Shown one piece after another: positions 22,136 to 33,120 of a stretch of DNA of 64,000 nt (within the stretch, counting starts at the first letter, position 1; every line of letters begins with the position of its first letter). The DNA is taken from NCBI GenBank assembly GCA_964034945.1, contig OZ035962.1:73795597-73859596 (forward strand). The letters run 5' to 3'. A program made the translations under genes and the position numbers. Below the pieces are notes generated by a model. That model did not search any database. It was not told the origin of the DNA and was given only the letters and a program-made list of their open reading frames with translations. Origin of the DNA: Chrysopilus asiliformis. Lineage: Eukaryota > Arthropoda > Insecta > Diptera > Rhagionidae.

Positions 22136-22345
22136 CGTGGGTGGCGCTGTGGTAGCGCGATTGGTATGTTGCCGCCTGAAGAAAACGTGGCGCTGTCGTC
22201 GATGGTTTGAGGAAGGAGGATTGGCAACCCGAGAAAAAAGAAGAAGAATAAAGTGAAATAGAGAAGACGTGTCGAGGAGATACAAAGTTGTAATAAATCA
22301 ATATAAATACGATCAATCCTTGTCTCAATTTATAAACCAAAATTT
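22136..22345 (+). repeat. Candidate tRNA-derived SINE
   Basis: GTGGCGCTGTGGTAGCGCG (22141-22159) looks like a tRNA D-arm with a GCGC/GCGC stem and a box-A-like core. A box-B-like GGTTTGAGGAA follows at 22204, further away than in a tRNA. The unit ends in an AT/T-rich tail near 22340. No second copy is present in the window for comparison. Confidence 0.35.
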
Positions 22346-22604
22346 TTTTTGCCGGCAGTCAAGAAACTAAAAACTTGGGGTGATTTTCATTGATGGAGTA
22401 ATTTAATTCAACACATCTGACATTTCTAAACCGCGATATTAAAATTTTCGGAGCGATAAAATTACGGAGTATAAAATTTACAGAGTGATCGAGTTTATAC
22501 TAATCAATTAAAACTTTTCTCGATGAGGTAAGCTATTGTTTGTAAATTTGATTAAAGTTAGATCTCATTAACTAATAATATTTTCAACACTTCGTCTGTA
22601 TTAA

Positions 22605-22858
22605 GTAGTTTCACGATCGTCAAAATAAAAAAACGTGGCAAAACTTGCATCACCACGGTCCCGCATCAATGGGTGAAGGACGGCAGATTGTATTGGCCAC
22701 CAACGCCAAAAGAAGGAAATCAAACGGAAGCCGATGACGCCACCAAGCTAAATTGGATCCACATAGAATGTGAGGTTATGTCATCTAAAATACCAAACAT
22801 ATCCAAAGCTCGTAAGCTGGCAAAAAAGTTGATGAACTGTGACACAGAAGATGAAAGG
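22605..22858 (+). pseudogene. Orphan exon of an uncharacterised insect protein
   Basis: The open frame reads KRGKTCITTVPHQWVKDGRL, YWPPTP, then NWIHIECEVMSSKIPNISKA and RKLAKKLMNCDTEDE. This resembles the N-terminal domain of insect proteins that often carry a C-terminal DUF4806. The exon ends GAAAG followed by GTAACT (22859), a good 5' splice site. No further exon was found nearby, so it is either an isolated gene fragment or the first part of a transposon gene. Confidence 0.45.
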
Positions 22859-22861
22859 TAA

Positions 22862-24010
22862 CTAATGTAACATGGTAACCCTGATGTTATAACTGGCCAT
22901 CCAACCATTTCGTGGGAACGTGGTCAAGGAGGAGATCCTTATTCTGAGAATCTCAACCGAAACCCACATCTGTGTGCGCAATAAATCGCTTAACGCGAAC
23001 ATTAAGGAAATCGCACAAGAAAAGAAAATATCATTTCCCTATTTATCATGTGAAGCACCAGTGTCACATGCAGAATAATAACATAAACAGGGAAACGATA
23101 AACACGACAATTGCTTGACCAAACTAAGTCAAGGTGTCGTGTTGCGTCATGATGTATGAGGCGCACTTAATTGCTTCCAAGTAAAGTGTGGCCAAAAGTG
23201 CATCATGTCGTTTTTCAAGTGCCAACGTAAACAAACCATTGGTTGCACCAACATGTGCGCTTCTGCGTGATATATGAGTCAAGCCATATAGCACGCGCGG
23301 AAGCATATGCATCATGTAAATAAGCAAAGTGGGACAACCAATGGAAAGTATTCTAAAACAAGCGAAGCGAACGGATTGGGTAAGTTGACCGCTGAATACC
23401 AACTGAACGCAGCTGAACAACTGAGAGGGGCGGCGTTCAGAATGGTAATAAAAGAAGAGGTCAGCGGTCATGATCAGTCAATAAAGTCACAGACACAGAT
23501 CAGTCACAGTACAGTTAATTTTCACAGTTACAGTTAGTAATGATAAGCAGTTAGTGACAGTTAGTTTTGAGAAACAGTTACAGTTAGTTTTGAGAGTCAG
23601 TTACAGTTAGTCATGATAAGTGATGTACAGTTAAGACAAATAAAAATATAATAACCAAAAGAAAAACATTTCGTTTACTTGTGTTTTAACACTGAGACAA
23701 AAATCCCCTGTCTCTTACTCAACAATAAAACAGTTAATACCAATACTACGATAAGGTAGATTGGCTTGACAAGGTGGGTCGAGTGGATTGTAAAGAGAGC
23801 AGTTTAGCTTGAACCGTTGGGGCGCTTCGACAAGTTTAATCGTTTTACACTAACTAATTGTCAATCTTTTTGGATTTCTGTCAACTATGCGCATTTTTCT
23901 TTTTCACTTAATTCGCCTTTTAAAACTAATTTCCTCTACTTTTATGTGTGAACTTTCATCCACGAATAGTTTTCAGTGCATTCTTAGGGGCCGGACCCCG
24001 CAAGCGCAAA
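22862..24010. other. Non-coding sequence with CAGTTACAGTTAG repeats
   Basis: No gene seen. From about 23510 to 23635 the word CAGTTACAGTTAG is repeated at short intervals, followed by AATAAAAATATAATAA. The block looks like part of an LTR or a similar element, but paired ends and target duplications were not found. Confidence 0.4.
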
Positions 24011-24015
24011 TATAA

Positions 24016-24150
24016 AACATAACAAAAGCTATAATTGCCAGTCTGGCTATTATTGGAAACTCGTATGGCGATATGACACTGTTTCAAGTTCAATTGAACT
24101 GCCAAGGGTGGTATCAAAATTTCACTTTGAAATAAAATTTTTCAATAGGA
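24016..24150 (+). repeat. 5' fragment of the ACAGACGG-associated repeat family
   Basis: It shares AACATAACAAAAGCTATAAT, TTGGAAAC.CGTATGG.GATAT and TTCACTTTGAA with the starts of the elements at 39903 and 40588. The 3' part is missing. Confidence 0.7.
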
Positions 24151-24697
24151 ATTTTTAAAAGTTGAATTTTTAAAAGTTGATTTTGATATACCTTAGGTAG
24201 AAAACGTTATCGCCTTGTAACTATCACCTTAGGTAGAAAACGTTAAGGTAAATTCAAAATTCTAGTAATTAAGGGCATCATTATGACTAACACACCTTTT
24301 GGAAAAAAATGGATTTTTGGAAAATCCCGGTTGTAAGAGTCATAACAATAATCTCATTTAAAAACCTCATTAGGTATTTAATGAGATTATTGTAATTAAG
24401 GACATCATTATATATTGGAAAAAAATGGATTGTTATCGTTAGTTGTTTTAGATACACCAGCAAGTTAAGATCTTAACTTTTAAAGTGACTTTAAAACAAA
24501 AATTTTAATCAACAATTTAAAATCTGTTTGGTGAAGTGAACATAACTTTTGGTGAAGTGAACTAAGAAATTCCCTGAAAGGATATATTTTCAAATTTAGT
24601 GCAACTTTTTTAATTGCTCTTGGTAAGCGACTTTGAGTGTTACTAAATTTATATTTTTTCTTTGTGGAATTATAAATTTGCTTCGATTTTTGTTAAA

Positions 24698-25729
24698 ATG
24701 CCTAAACTACGAAAACAGTCTGTTACCCAAAGAAAAACAAATAGAACTCAATCAATGCGTATAAACCGTCGAAATAGCCAACATCGAAATGCTGAACGCA
24801 TTCGAGATGGCATTGCGCGAAATTTGGCACGGTCTAACGAGTCTTATCGCGCTTTAGAACAGGAGCAGAATACCGCGCAACATTCCCTTAGGCGCCAGGA
24901 TCTCCAATATCGTGATAGGGAACGTGATACCGCGCAACATTCTCGTAGGCGCGAGGATCCCGAATATCGTGATCGGGAACAGGGACGTAATACCGCGGAA
25001 CATTCCCTTAGGCGCCAGGATCCCGAATATCGTGATCGGGAACAAGAACGTAACACTGCGGCTAGAGTACTCAAACGCTCCGACCGGGTTTAAAGGCGAG
25101 AAGAACAACGTAGCAATACTATTTCCCAAATAACGCGTCGTGAAACTATACGCGGAATCACATCCCGCCGTGTAATTTTGTCAAACGAGAGGGTTCGACG
25201 TCAAAGGAATATACCCAGCAATCGTCAAGCAGAAACCGTGAGGCAGTCCCGACGTAACATCGCATCGCCAGCCATAATGGAGCCCGAGCAACGCGAGGAA
25301 TATTTGCAAGATGAAAGAAATCGGAATCGCGAACGCTTTTTCCAAAATTATTCCAATATAATAATGCAAGGTCCATCCGAAATTTGTATATGTTGCGGGG
25401 GGTTATGGTTTCCGTCGGACATTAAAAAATTACAAAAACAACCACTTCTTCGCAAACACCCAAATAATCCAGAATTCGTTGTCAAAACATTTTATCTGTC
25501 AGATAAATTTCCTAGTGTAACCGATACATATACTTTTTGCCAAAACTGCCATAGGGGAATTATTAGTAGAAAAATTCCCAATATTTGCCTTGCAAATGGT
25601 CTTGATTTTCCTGTGATACCTGAATGTCTGCAAGGACTGGAGTGCCTAGAACAACGGTTAATAGCCCCCCGAATCCCTTTTACGCAAATCAGAGCCTTAG
25701 GTTGTGACCGGCAGTGCGGTTTGTTGTGA
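24698..25729 (+). pseudogene. Helitron N-terminal region, copy 1
   Basis: Start ATG 24698 (MPKLRKQSVTQRK). An Arg-rich leader is followed by 21-residue repeats with the core RRxDPEYRDREQ, then a nonsense TAA at 25091-25093, which is CAA in copy 2. Beyond the stop the same frame stays open to 25729 and holds ICICCGGLWFPSDI, TFCQNCHRG and LANGLDFPVIPECLQGLECL plus EQRLIAPRIPFTQIRALG. This zinc-binding module resembles the DUF6570 region found next to Helitron N-terminal domains. One stop apart, this part is well preserved. Confidence 0.75.
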
Positions 25730-26017
25730 AATGGAATCGAGACCGGATACTTACGAAATCTAACTATTCAACATCAACTATAAGCAATGGATTTCAAAAG
25801 TTGTTAAATGGTTCAGTGACCGTTGTAGTTACTAAAAACTATTGCCAACATAGTAATTTCAAAAGAAAGTCGTTAAGCAACAAAGTCTCATTTTTGAACG
25901 AAGACTAAATTTCAACGTTGCTATTTCCAAATATCGACTTATTGAAGTTACGATGTGTCAACATTCGAATGACCTAATATCTAAGTTTCCCATGGGAAAG
26001 TAAAGTTATTAATTTCG

Positions 26018-26600
26018 TGTTGTAGAAATGTTAACGTAGATCCGAACCCCTACTCGATTCAACAAAGGAAGAGGTCAAAATTTAGGTATGGAATAATTTG
26101 ACAAGAGACAGTTGTTAATGAGTAGTCAAGGAGAATGGTAGTTAGTCAGTAGTTAACGAGTAGTGTAGTAGAAGTAGTGTAGTAGAAGTCAGTCAATAAG
26201 TAATTAATTAAGTAAATTTTATAAAGATCAATAAGTAGCGAAGTATAAGTGAATTTTGTAAAGGAAGATCAGTTTTTGAGATTGTGAATAAAGGAAAGAA
26301 ACCAAGTTAATTGTAAAAGAAAATAAGTTTATAAGTTTATACAAAAGGAAAGTGTTTAATAAAGACGAAAGTTAAAAGTGAATTGTGTTTTAGTTTTCAC
26401 CATCCATAAACTTCTAATTCAGCTAACCACGACATTTGGCGCAGCCGGTAGTATAACCACGACATTTGGCGCAGCCGTGGTGTAAAGGAGTTTTTGTGTG
26501 TTACAAACGGTGAGAACATTTTATATATTGAAAAATCTGGAAAAGACATATTTTTTAAAAAAAATAGTGAAAAACTCTAGGGGCTTGTGTATATGTTCCT
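26018..26600 (+). mobile_element. LTR-retroelement fragment: 5' LTR end plus primer-binding site
   Basis: Sequence foreign to the Helitron ends in CCACGACA at 26434 and is followed by TTTGGCGCAGCCGG, an arrangement expected for an LTR end and primer-binding site. The 24-base block TAACCACGACA...GCAGCCG is repeated at 26424-26447 and 26454-26477. The LTR start is uncertain (a TGTTGTAG at 26018 is proposed). The CACGACA end is shared with the two solo LTRs at 34484 and 36238. No internal coding sequence remains. Confidence 0.6.
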
Positions 26601-26642
26601 ATTTCCCTCAACACCACAGTTAGTGCACTTCCTATAACTTTT

Positions 26643-27003
26643 GATAACACTCACGTTATTCAGGTTCACTTAAAGCGTAGATTACAATACGCCCATAGTT
26701 TTTTGGTTGAAAGCATTCGTCCATCCAAAGTTTTTGCCGCAATTCAATATTTGATAAGGCAACCCTTATATATTGAAGATGGTGTGACCTTGTTGGACAA
26801 TTGGTTACAGCAATATCCTAATCCTGATGATAGAGCAACATTTACAGTTGCACAACAAGACAGAGAAATTGTCAATACTCTATTGGATAGAACTATTGAA
26901 GAAAATATCGACAATATTGACCAATTAGATCCTGAAGACCTCAACCCGGGAGGTCAAGAGACCCTTCTTGAAAATATTCCACTGGAAAATATTGCACTAG
27001 CTT
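26643..27003 (+). pseudogene. Helitron N-terminal domain fragment, copy 1
   Basis: It reads TFDNTHVIQVHLKRRLQYAH then FLVESIRPSKVFAAIQYL, and ends at NIALA where it meets the start of the second repeat unit. It is the same domain as in copy 2 with a few substitutions, truncated at the tandem junction near 27000. Confidence 0.75.
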
Positions 27004-27403
27004 TTAAAAGTTGATTTTGATATACCTTAGGTAGAAAACGTTATCACCTTGTAACTATCACCTTAGGTAGAAAACGTTAAGGTAAATTCAAAATTCTAGT
27101 AATTAAGGACATCATTATATATTGGAAAAAATGGATTGTTATCGTTAGTTGTTTTAGATACACCAGCAAGTTAAGATCTTAACTTTTAAAGTGACTTTAA
27201 AACAAAATTTTTAATCAACAATTTAAAATCTGTTTGGTGAAGTGAACATAACTTTTGGTGAAGTGAACTAAAAAATTCCCTGAAAGGATATATTTTCAAA
27301 TTTAGTGCAACTTTTTTAATTGCTCTTGGTAAGCGACTTTGAGTGTTACTAAATTTATATTTTTTCTTTGTGGAATTATAAATTTGCTTCGATTTTTGTT
27401 AAA

Positions 27404-28953
27404 ATGCCTAAACTACGAAAACAGTCTGTTACCCAAAGAAAAACAATTAGAACTCAATCAATGCGTATAAACCGTCGAAATAGCCAACATCGACATGCTG
27501 AACGCATTCGAGATGGCATTGCGCGAAATTTGGCACGGTCTAACGAGTCTTATCGCGCTTTAGAACAGGAGCAGAATACCGCGCACATTCCCTTAGGCGC
27601 CAGGATCTCGAATATCGTAATCGGGAACAGGGACGTAATACCGCGGAACATTCCCTTAGGCGCGAGGATCCCGAATATCATGATCGAGAACAGGGACGTG
27701 ATACCGCGGAACATTCCCGTAGGCGCGAGGATCTCGAATATCGTGATCGGGAACAGGGACGTAATACAGCGGAACATTCCCTTAGGCGCGAGGATCCCGA
27801 ATATCATGATCGAGAACAGGGACGTGATACCGCGCAACATTCTCTTAGGCGTGAGGATCCTGAATATCGTGATCGGGAACAGGGACGTAATACCGCGGAA
27901 CATTCTCTTAGGCGCGAGGATCCCGAATATCGTGATCGGGAACAGGGACGTAATACCGAGGAACATTCCCTTAGGCGCCAGGATCCCGAATATCGTGATC
28001 GGGAACAAGAACGTAACACTGCGGCTAGAGTACTCAGACGTTCCGACCGGGTCCAAAGGGGAGAAGAACAACGTAGCAATACTATTTCCCAAATATCAAA
28101 CAGTTTTTTGGTCGAAAGCATTCGTCCATCCAAAGTTTTTGCCGCAATTCAATATTTGATAAGGCAACCCTTATATATTGAAGATGGTGTGACCTTGTCT
28201 GACAATTGGGTACAGCAATATCCTAATCCTGATGATAGAGCAACATTTACAGTTACACAACAAGACAGAGAAATTGTCAATACTCTATTGGATAGAACTA
28301 TTGAAGAAAATATCGACAATATTGACCAATTAGATCCTGAAGACCTCAACCCGGGAGGTCAAGAGACCCTTCTCGAAAATATTCCACTGGAAAATATTGC
28401 ACTAGCTCCTGGTGAAGGTCGAAGACCGATTGATTTAATTTTCGATAGATATGCAGAAGAATTATCTTTCCCCTCCATATATTGTGGACAACCTCGGATA
28501 ACAAATTTAACTTACAACATGATCGCGCGTTCCGAAATTCGACGGTATGATCGTCGATGCACTACAAATGAAAAGATTTTTTATGCTTACAAAAAAAGTG
28601 AGCTTATCTCTATCAAAAATTCTATTTCAATTTGCCTAAGGAAAAAGAGTCACGGTAGTCATTTACACACAGCTGGAGATTTGGTTAATGATAGTCACGT
28701 AGAAAATTTAATACAGCACGACGAAGGGTATAAAATGTTTAAAAATTTAAGATCGTCCCCATCCCATTGGGAATCTGAAAAGAAAAAAGTTGTTGCTATG
28801 ATTCGGCAATTTGGAATTCCCACTTTTTTCATCACCCTCTCGGCTGCCGAAACAAAGTGGTCTGAACTCCTTTGTATATTATCTAAAGTCATTGATAAGA
28901 GGGAGATCTCATGCAGAAAACTTAGATTTCAGCACGAAAGCTATACTCATTAG
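27404..28953 (+). pseudogene. Helitron N-terminal protein, copy 2, with 63-bp repeat array
   Basis: Same start as copy 1 (ATG 27404). A one-base deletion near 27580 (GCGCACATT instead of GCGCAACATT) shifts the frame. After it the original coding frame continues through seven units of RREDPEYRDREQGRNTAEHS and, without the zinc region, directly into FLVESIRPSKVFAAIQYL. The Helitron N-terminal domain extends to about 28900 (IRQFGIPTFFITLSAAETKW), where another frameshift passes it to the Rep frame. Confidence 0.78.
27570..28020 (+). repeat. 63-bp coding tandem repeat, about seven units
   Basis: Each unit encodes 21 residues with core RREDPEYRDREQGRNTA. The unit is CATTCCCTTAGGCGCGAGGA, TCCCGAATATCGTGATCGGG, AACAGGGACGTAATACCGCG and GAA. 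Copy 1 (24880-25070) has only about three units, so the array expanded or shrank after the duplication. The unit length keeps every frame open on both strands. Confidence 0.88.
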
Positions 28954-29170
28954 ATCAGATCCAGTCACGTGTTCAAGATATTTTGATCATCGCTTTCGCG
29001 CCCTGTTCAAACTTTTCAAGCAACCGGGAGTAATTTTTGGTGATTCCCATGTAACCAATTATTATTTTCGTGTTGAATTCCAACACCGTGGTTCTCCCCA
29101 TGTCCATGGATTCTACTGGCTTCATAGTGCCCCAAGTCTTGATCTCTCTGGCATTTCCACTTACCTGTAG
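28811..29170 (+). pseudogene. Helitron Rep domain with HUH motif
   Basis: After the frameshift the Rep nuclease reads LDFSTKAILIRSDPVTCSRY, FDHRFRALFKLF, GVIFGDSHVTNYYFRVEFQH, and RGSPHVHGFYWL. HVH (29099-29107) is the HUH metal-binding motif of rolling-circle Rep proteins. The frame ends in TAG at 29170, and the Harbinger MITE follows 60 bases later. The catalytic Tyr region expected downstream is not visible. Confidence 0.85.
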
Positions 29171-29232
29171 ATAATTTCATTGACACTCATATTTCTACGA
29201 ACACCCAGAATAGTGATTTGGCATAATACTTA

Positions 29233-29897
29233 TGCCCGGTTCGTCAGTGACAGTTTAAACTCCGTTTAACCGGCGATAAAGTTTAAACTGCCGTTTAGCA
29301 CGAAATTGTGTTTTTCAGTGACAGTTTATCTCTAACCAAAAGTTTAAACGGAGTTTAACTTAAACGGCCATGGATGAGGGTTTAAACTGCCGTTTTTCAA
29401 AACTTATTTGTCATTTGTAGATCCATGAAGAATAAAACACATAAAAATGGACTGCATCACTTTTTTTTTGCTCTCCACAATTTCACTATATTTTTTTACA
29501 CATTTGAAACACAATTACAACCGAAATAACAACCGAAATCACAACGGAAATAGCATCCGAAATAACAACCGAAATCACAACCAAAATAACAACCGAAATA
29601 ACAACCGAAATTAAAATCGTTTTATTTTTTATAGAATTTTATAATTAATGCGTAAACAAATATTACGAAAGTGATAACTAGACAAATACATCAATGATTT
29701 TATGACTGAAAAATTTGACATTTCAATATATTTTACTTGTATAGTAGACTGCAAAATTGACAAAAAAGTTTAAACTTTAGTTTAATAAAACGTTCAATTC
29801 CGTTTGCCTGAGAAACACCAAAAGTTTAAACTGTCGTTTAAACTTCATTGTGAGTTTAACTAAACTAAAGTTTAAACTTTCACTGAAAAACCGGGCA
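29233..29897. mobile_element. Harbinger-type MITE, 665 bp, TTA target duplication
   Basis: Ends TGCCCGGTT and AACCGGGCA are flanked by TTA at 29230-29232 and 29898-29900, the target preference of PIF/Harbinger elements. The interior has several AGTTTAAAC words and an 11-base array (ACAACCGAAAT variants, about 29518-29612). No coding sequence. It interrupts the Helitron after its Rep domain. Confidence 0.85.
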
Positions 29898-30242
29898 TTA
29901 GTGTACCAGAAGCATTCTCACGCAAGATCTTGCTTAAGGGAAATTAGAGGTCAGAAGTTTTGTCGATTCGGTATGCCATATCCACCCATGGGTAAAACCA
30001 TTATTCTTACTCCACTCGACAATTCTGAAATTTCTGATATCCATAACAAAAACTTAGATAAAATTAGAGAACATTTGAATGAAGCAGCAAAAACCACGTC
30101 CATTCCCAATTGCTCATTCGATACGTTTCTAGGAAATATCGAAATGTCTAGAGATTCTTATATTTCGACGCTTCGGGCAAATTTAAAAAAACCCACCATT
30201 TTTCTCAAAAGATCTTTAGATGCAATTATGCTGAACGCATAA
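29898..30242 (+). pseudogene. Helitron His/Cys region
   Basis: It reads YQKHSHARSCLREIRGQKFC followed by RFGMPYPPMGKTIILTPL, the HxHxxxC and CRFxxPxPP pattern that follows the Rep domain in Helitron proteins. It stops at 30242; the helicase continues in another frame. Confidence 0.75.
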
Positions 30243-31302
30243 AATATGGAAGAAAATTTTATGAATTTGTTAGCGGGGGTGCTGGGACAGGAAAAAGTAG
30301 ATTAATTACTGCACTCTATAATGCGTTGACCCAAAGACTTAATTCGCGAGCTGGAGCCAACTCTGATGATATTAAGGTCGTTTTATGCGCTCCTACCGGA
30401 AAAGCTTCTTTTAATATAAATGGAGCTACCTTCATTCTATCTTTTCTTTACCCATTAACCAATCACATTCGGAAATTAGGCCACTAAGCAGCGACATTGC
30501 CAATACAATATATTCAAAGCTCCAAAATCTCCAATTAATTATAATCGACGAGATATCAATGGTGGGTGCCAAAATTCTATCCCACATCGATTCCAGATTA
30601 AAGCAGATTTTTAGAAGTACATCTCTATTTGGTGGCAAATCAGTAATAGTTTTTGGAGATTTAAGACCACTTGTTCCTGTTGGGGATAGATGGGTCTTTC
30701 AATCTAGTAGAAATGATGTGTATGGCATTGTAGCTGGATCAACATTGTGGAATCTTTTTAAATTTTTCCCACTCACTAAAATAATGTGCCAAAGGGATGA
30801 ATTAAATTTCGCTACCGCCCTCAATAACATGGCGCTTGGGAAAATGTCAAGTACTGATATAGCGCTGTTCAAGTCAAGAGAATGCACCCCTGAAACAGTT
30901 CCTCAGGAGGCCATTCATTTATTCAAATCAAACGAGGATGTAAATCAATTCAATGCGTGTAGATTAAACTTGATTCAATCTGATCCTGTAATCTCAGAGG
31001 CCGAGGACAAAGTAAAAGGCCCAATTCCGGAAAATTCGCGACACCATATTGCAGATCAGGCTAAAGAACTAAAAACTTCTGAGACTCTTGGTTTGCCATC
31101 GAATCTTCTGTTAAAGAAAACCGCCAAGTATATGATAACAGTAAATATCAATACTGCTGACGGGTTAGTTAATGGCGCAACAGGGCAGTTAAAGGATATA
31201 GATTTCGGGGTTCTCGGAAATGGTGCTCGCGTGCCATTTCGCTTATGGATTCAATTCGAACAATTATCTATCGGTCCTTTGTCCAGAACTGGTATAACTT
31301 AA
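30200..31302 (+). pseudogene. Helitron Pif1-like helicase, frameshifted
   Basis: Walker A GGAGTGKS is at 30275-30298 in one frame, with APTGKASFNINGATF downstream. After a frameshift near 30450, Walker B IIDEISM (30541-30561) and VFGDLRPLVPV follow, then a C-terminal part with TVNINTADGLVNGATGQL and a stop at 31302. These are the motifs of the 5'-3' SF1B helicase that drives Helitron strand displacement. At least one frameshift disables it. Confidence 0.85.
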
Positions 31303-31875
31303 AAATGCGTCAATTCAAATATCTTAAATCTTTGAATTTATAGATTTGTTATGATTTTCCTTTTAATCACTCGCAAGCTGCGCTAAAAGATTTAAAATTC
31401 ATTTGGCAATCATTCCAGCAGAAAATATTTTTACTTGTGAAGGAAGAAGGGGAAACTTTGCTGAATGTACGACAGGGAAAACGGTAATTCTATCAACAAT
31501 TATAATCATGTAAAATTTATACTTTTTTCGTTTAGACTCGATAACTTTGTCAGTGTCGTGGCCAATTCCCATAATCATACATGGGAAATGTCTGCATAGT
31601 TGCTGAATAATCAAATAATCAGCGCATGCAGTCATCGCACCTGTAGCGCTGGCCTCTACACCCGAAACCCGCAGACGCAACACGATCGCGTAAGAGTTGA
31701 AGATTCTTACAAGTGGGAACCAAAATGAAAGTAGTAATTTTGGTTCCGAACCGACAAGTAGAATGTTCTAAGACGGTAAGCAAAATGTTTTTGGACTGAC
31801 AAGTGGTAAAAGATGATCGAATAAATAAAGAAAGTAAAAAAGATACGCGTTTTACTTAAATATCTCGGAGAAAAC
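31303..31875. other. Sequence downstream of the Helitron
   Basis: No gene assigned. The minus strand around 31560-31690 has short open pieces rich in Cys (RYRCDDC) in a different frame from LIIQQLC, too broken to name. The Helitron 3' end should lie somewhere here. Confidence 0.35.
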
Positions 31876-32213
31876 ATGAAATCAGTCCTCAATTTATTAA
31901 GAGTATTAGGACCTTCACCTAATGGCCGCAAACAAATAAGCCGTCTAACAGATGAACAGGCCGTAGATCGTCTCATTCAATTTAAAAAGGTTTGGTGATA
32001 TATTTGCTGAATTTTTACTATGAAAAGTTTACTATCCTGAATTATTTTCATATATTTTTACAGTGCGGCCTAACAAACGAGGAGTATTTAGAAGGATGTG
32101 AAGGAAAAGCCCCATACATACTTGCAATTGGAACCACTAAAGCATCAATTTTACAATACATGGTCGTGTTGGATTCGCATCTAATACTGCGGACTGTTTT
32201 GGTATTATGTTAG
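31876..32213 (+). pseudogene. Two-exon remnant of an uncharacterised insect transposon-associated protein
   Basis: Exon 1 (31876-31989) reads MKSVLNLLRVLGPSPNGRKQ then ISRLTDEQAVDRLIQFKK. A 74-base intron with GTTTGG donor and TTTTTACAG acceptor (31990-32063, phase 0) joins it to CGLTNEEYLEGCEGKAPYIL and AIGTTKASILQYMVVLDSHL, after which the frame drifts to a stop. The PYILAIGT...I motif belongs to the same recurring family as 19910-20342. It is short and probably truncated. Confidence 0.45.
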
Positions 32214-33026
32214 TCCGCAAGACCTGCGTTTCAAGCAATTTCAAGTACGCATCTATTTGGCTGCGGACTCGCCTTTTCCAGTGACATTTCGAGGTTATGA
32301 GAAAAAGAGACTGTGTATGTAAATGATTTTTCTTATTTATATATGTTAGCGAAGGTAATTTTATTAGTTGACACTGGCAACCCTAAAGAGATTAGTTTAT
32401 TTGGGCTGTGTCAAAGTGATAACGTTTTGATGTTTTGTCTGAGGATATAGATGGTAAGTTTGCATATCTGATCTTTCCGTCCGACAAGTCTGAATGCCCC
32501 GAGCCGAGTTTTCCGGTATTTCGTGATTGAATTTGGTTGGGAATAGTCCTGGATTTACAGGACATGGTGTTTAATGTGTTTCCCCTTTCTCCCGAGTGGG
32601 TATGTGAGCGCGTACAATGAGGCTGACGATGAAAGTCCTGTGTTTTCGCTCTTTCATACGGAGGGAGTTCTGTGTGTTCGTTCTCCCTCGTCTAAAAGAA
32701 GATCAGTGTGTACGTTCTTCTGAGAGATTGGAGTTCCGTGTGTACGATGTCCTGTTCTCACGACCTCATGTCTCCGGATTGTGCTCACCTTAAACATCAG
32801 AGTCTCAACTTTTCTAAAGCGTCACTTTATGTACCTTTCACTATAATGCAACTTACTGAACCGCATGTGTTCACAAGATGTTTCTTTATATTACAGGAAG
32901 ACGAAGAGAGACAACACTCATGACGGACGAGAAAGCCACGTGACCTAAGATCCAATTTATGAAATGTGTCATTGTGTAAAAAAAAAGGAAATAAACATCC
33001 CTATAATATATATTTATAATTAACAT

Positions 33027-33029
<3 letters not shown>
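32214..33029. other. Intergenic DNA
   Basis: Less AT-rich than its surroundings, with repeated GTGTGT.CG and TTCTCCCTCG words, but no coding frame or defined element seen. Confidence 0.4.

Positions 33030-33117
<88 letters not shown>
33030..33117. repeat. (TA)n microsatellite
   Basis: Nearly pure AT dinucleotide repeat with one TTT interruption near 33077; a mariner-type end follows immediately. Confidence 0.95.

Positions 33118-33120
<3 letters not shown>

Larger units (their letters stand above)
24166..31302 (+). mobile_element. Decayed Helitron with duplicated 5' part
   Basis: The order is repeat-rich N-terminus, DUF6570-like zinc region, Helitron N-terminal domain, Rep domain with HUH motif, His/Cys region, then a Pif1-like helicase. 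The 5' part occurs twice: 24185 onward matches 27019 onward (offset 2834). Copy 1 keeps the zinc region but is hit by an LTR element; copy 2 lacks it and runs on into the Rep and helicase. A Harbinger MITE sits at 29233-29897. Typical Helitron ends (5' TC, 3' CTRR with hairpin) could not be placed. Confidence 0.82.

Noticed and set aside
23120..23730. Possible solo LTR with CAGTTACAGTTAG repeats
   Set aside because: No matching target duplication or paired ends could be found.
27550..28092. 180-residue minus-strand repeat protein
   Set aside because: Antisense of the same 63-bp array; open only because no unit contains a stop.
27368..28159. 263-residue plus-strand frame with IPLGARIPNIVIGNRDVIPR repeats
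   Set aside because: It is the wrong frame of the Helitron repeat array after a one-base deletion; the N-terminal part is real but the repeats are a shadow.
24166..31302. CRISPR-like array
   Set aside because: The regularly spaced units are contiguous coding repeats without unique spacers, in a eukaryotic Helitron.
31399..31683. Possible ZZ-type zinc finger on the minus strand (RYRCDDC)
   Set aside because: The Cys words lie in different frames with stops and the DYDLCxxC signature is missing.
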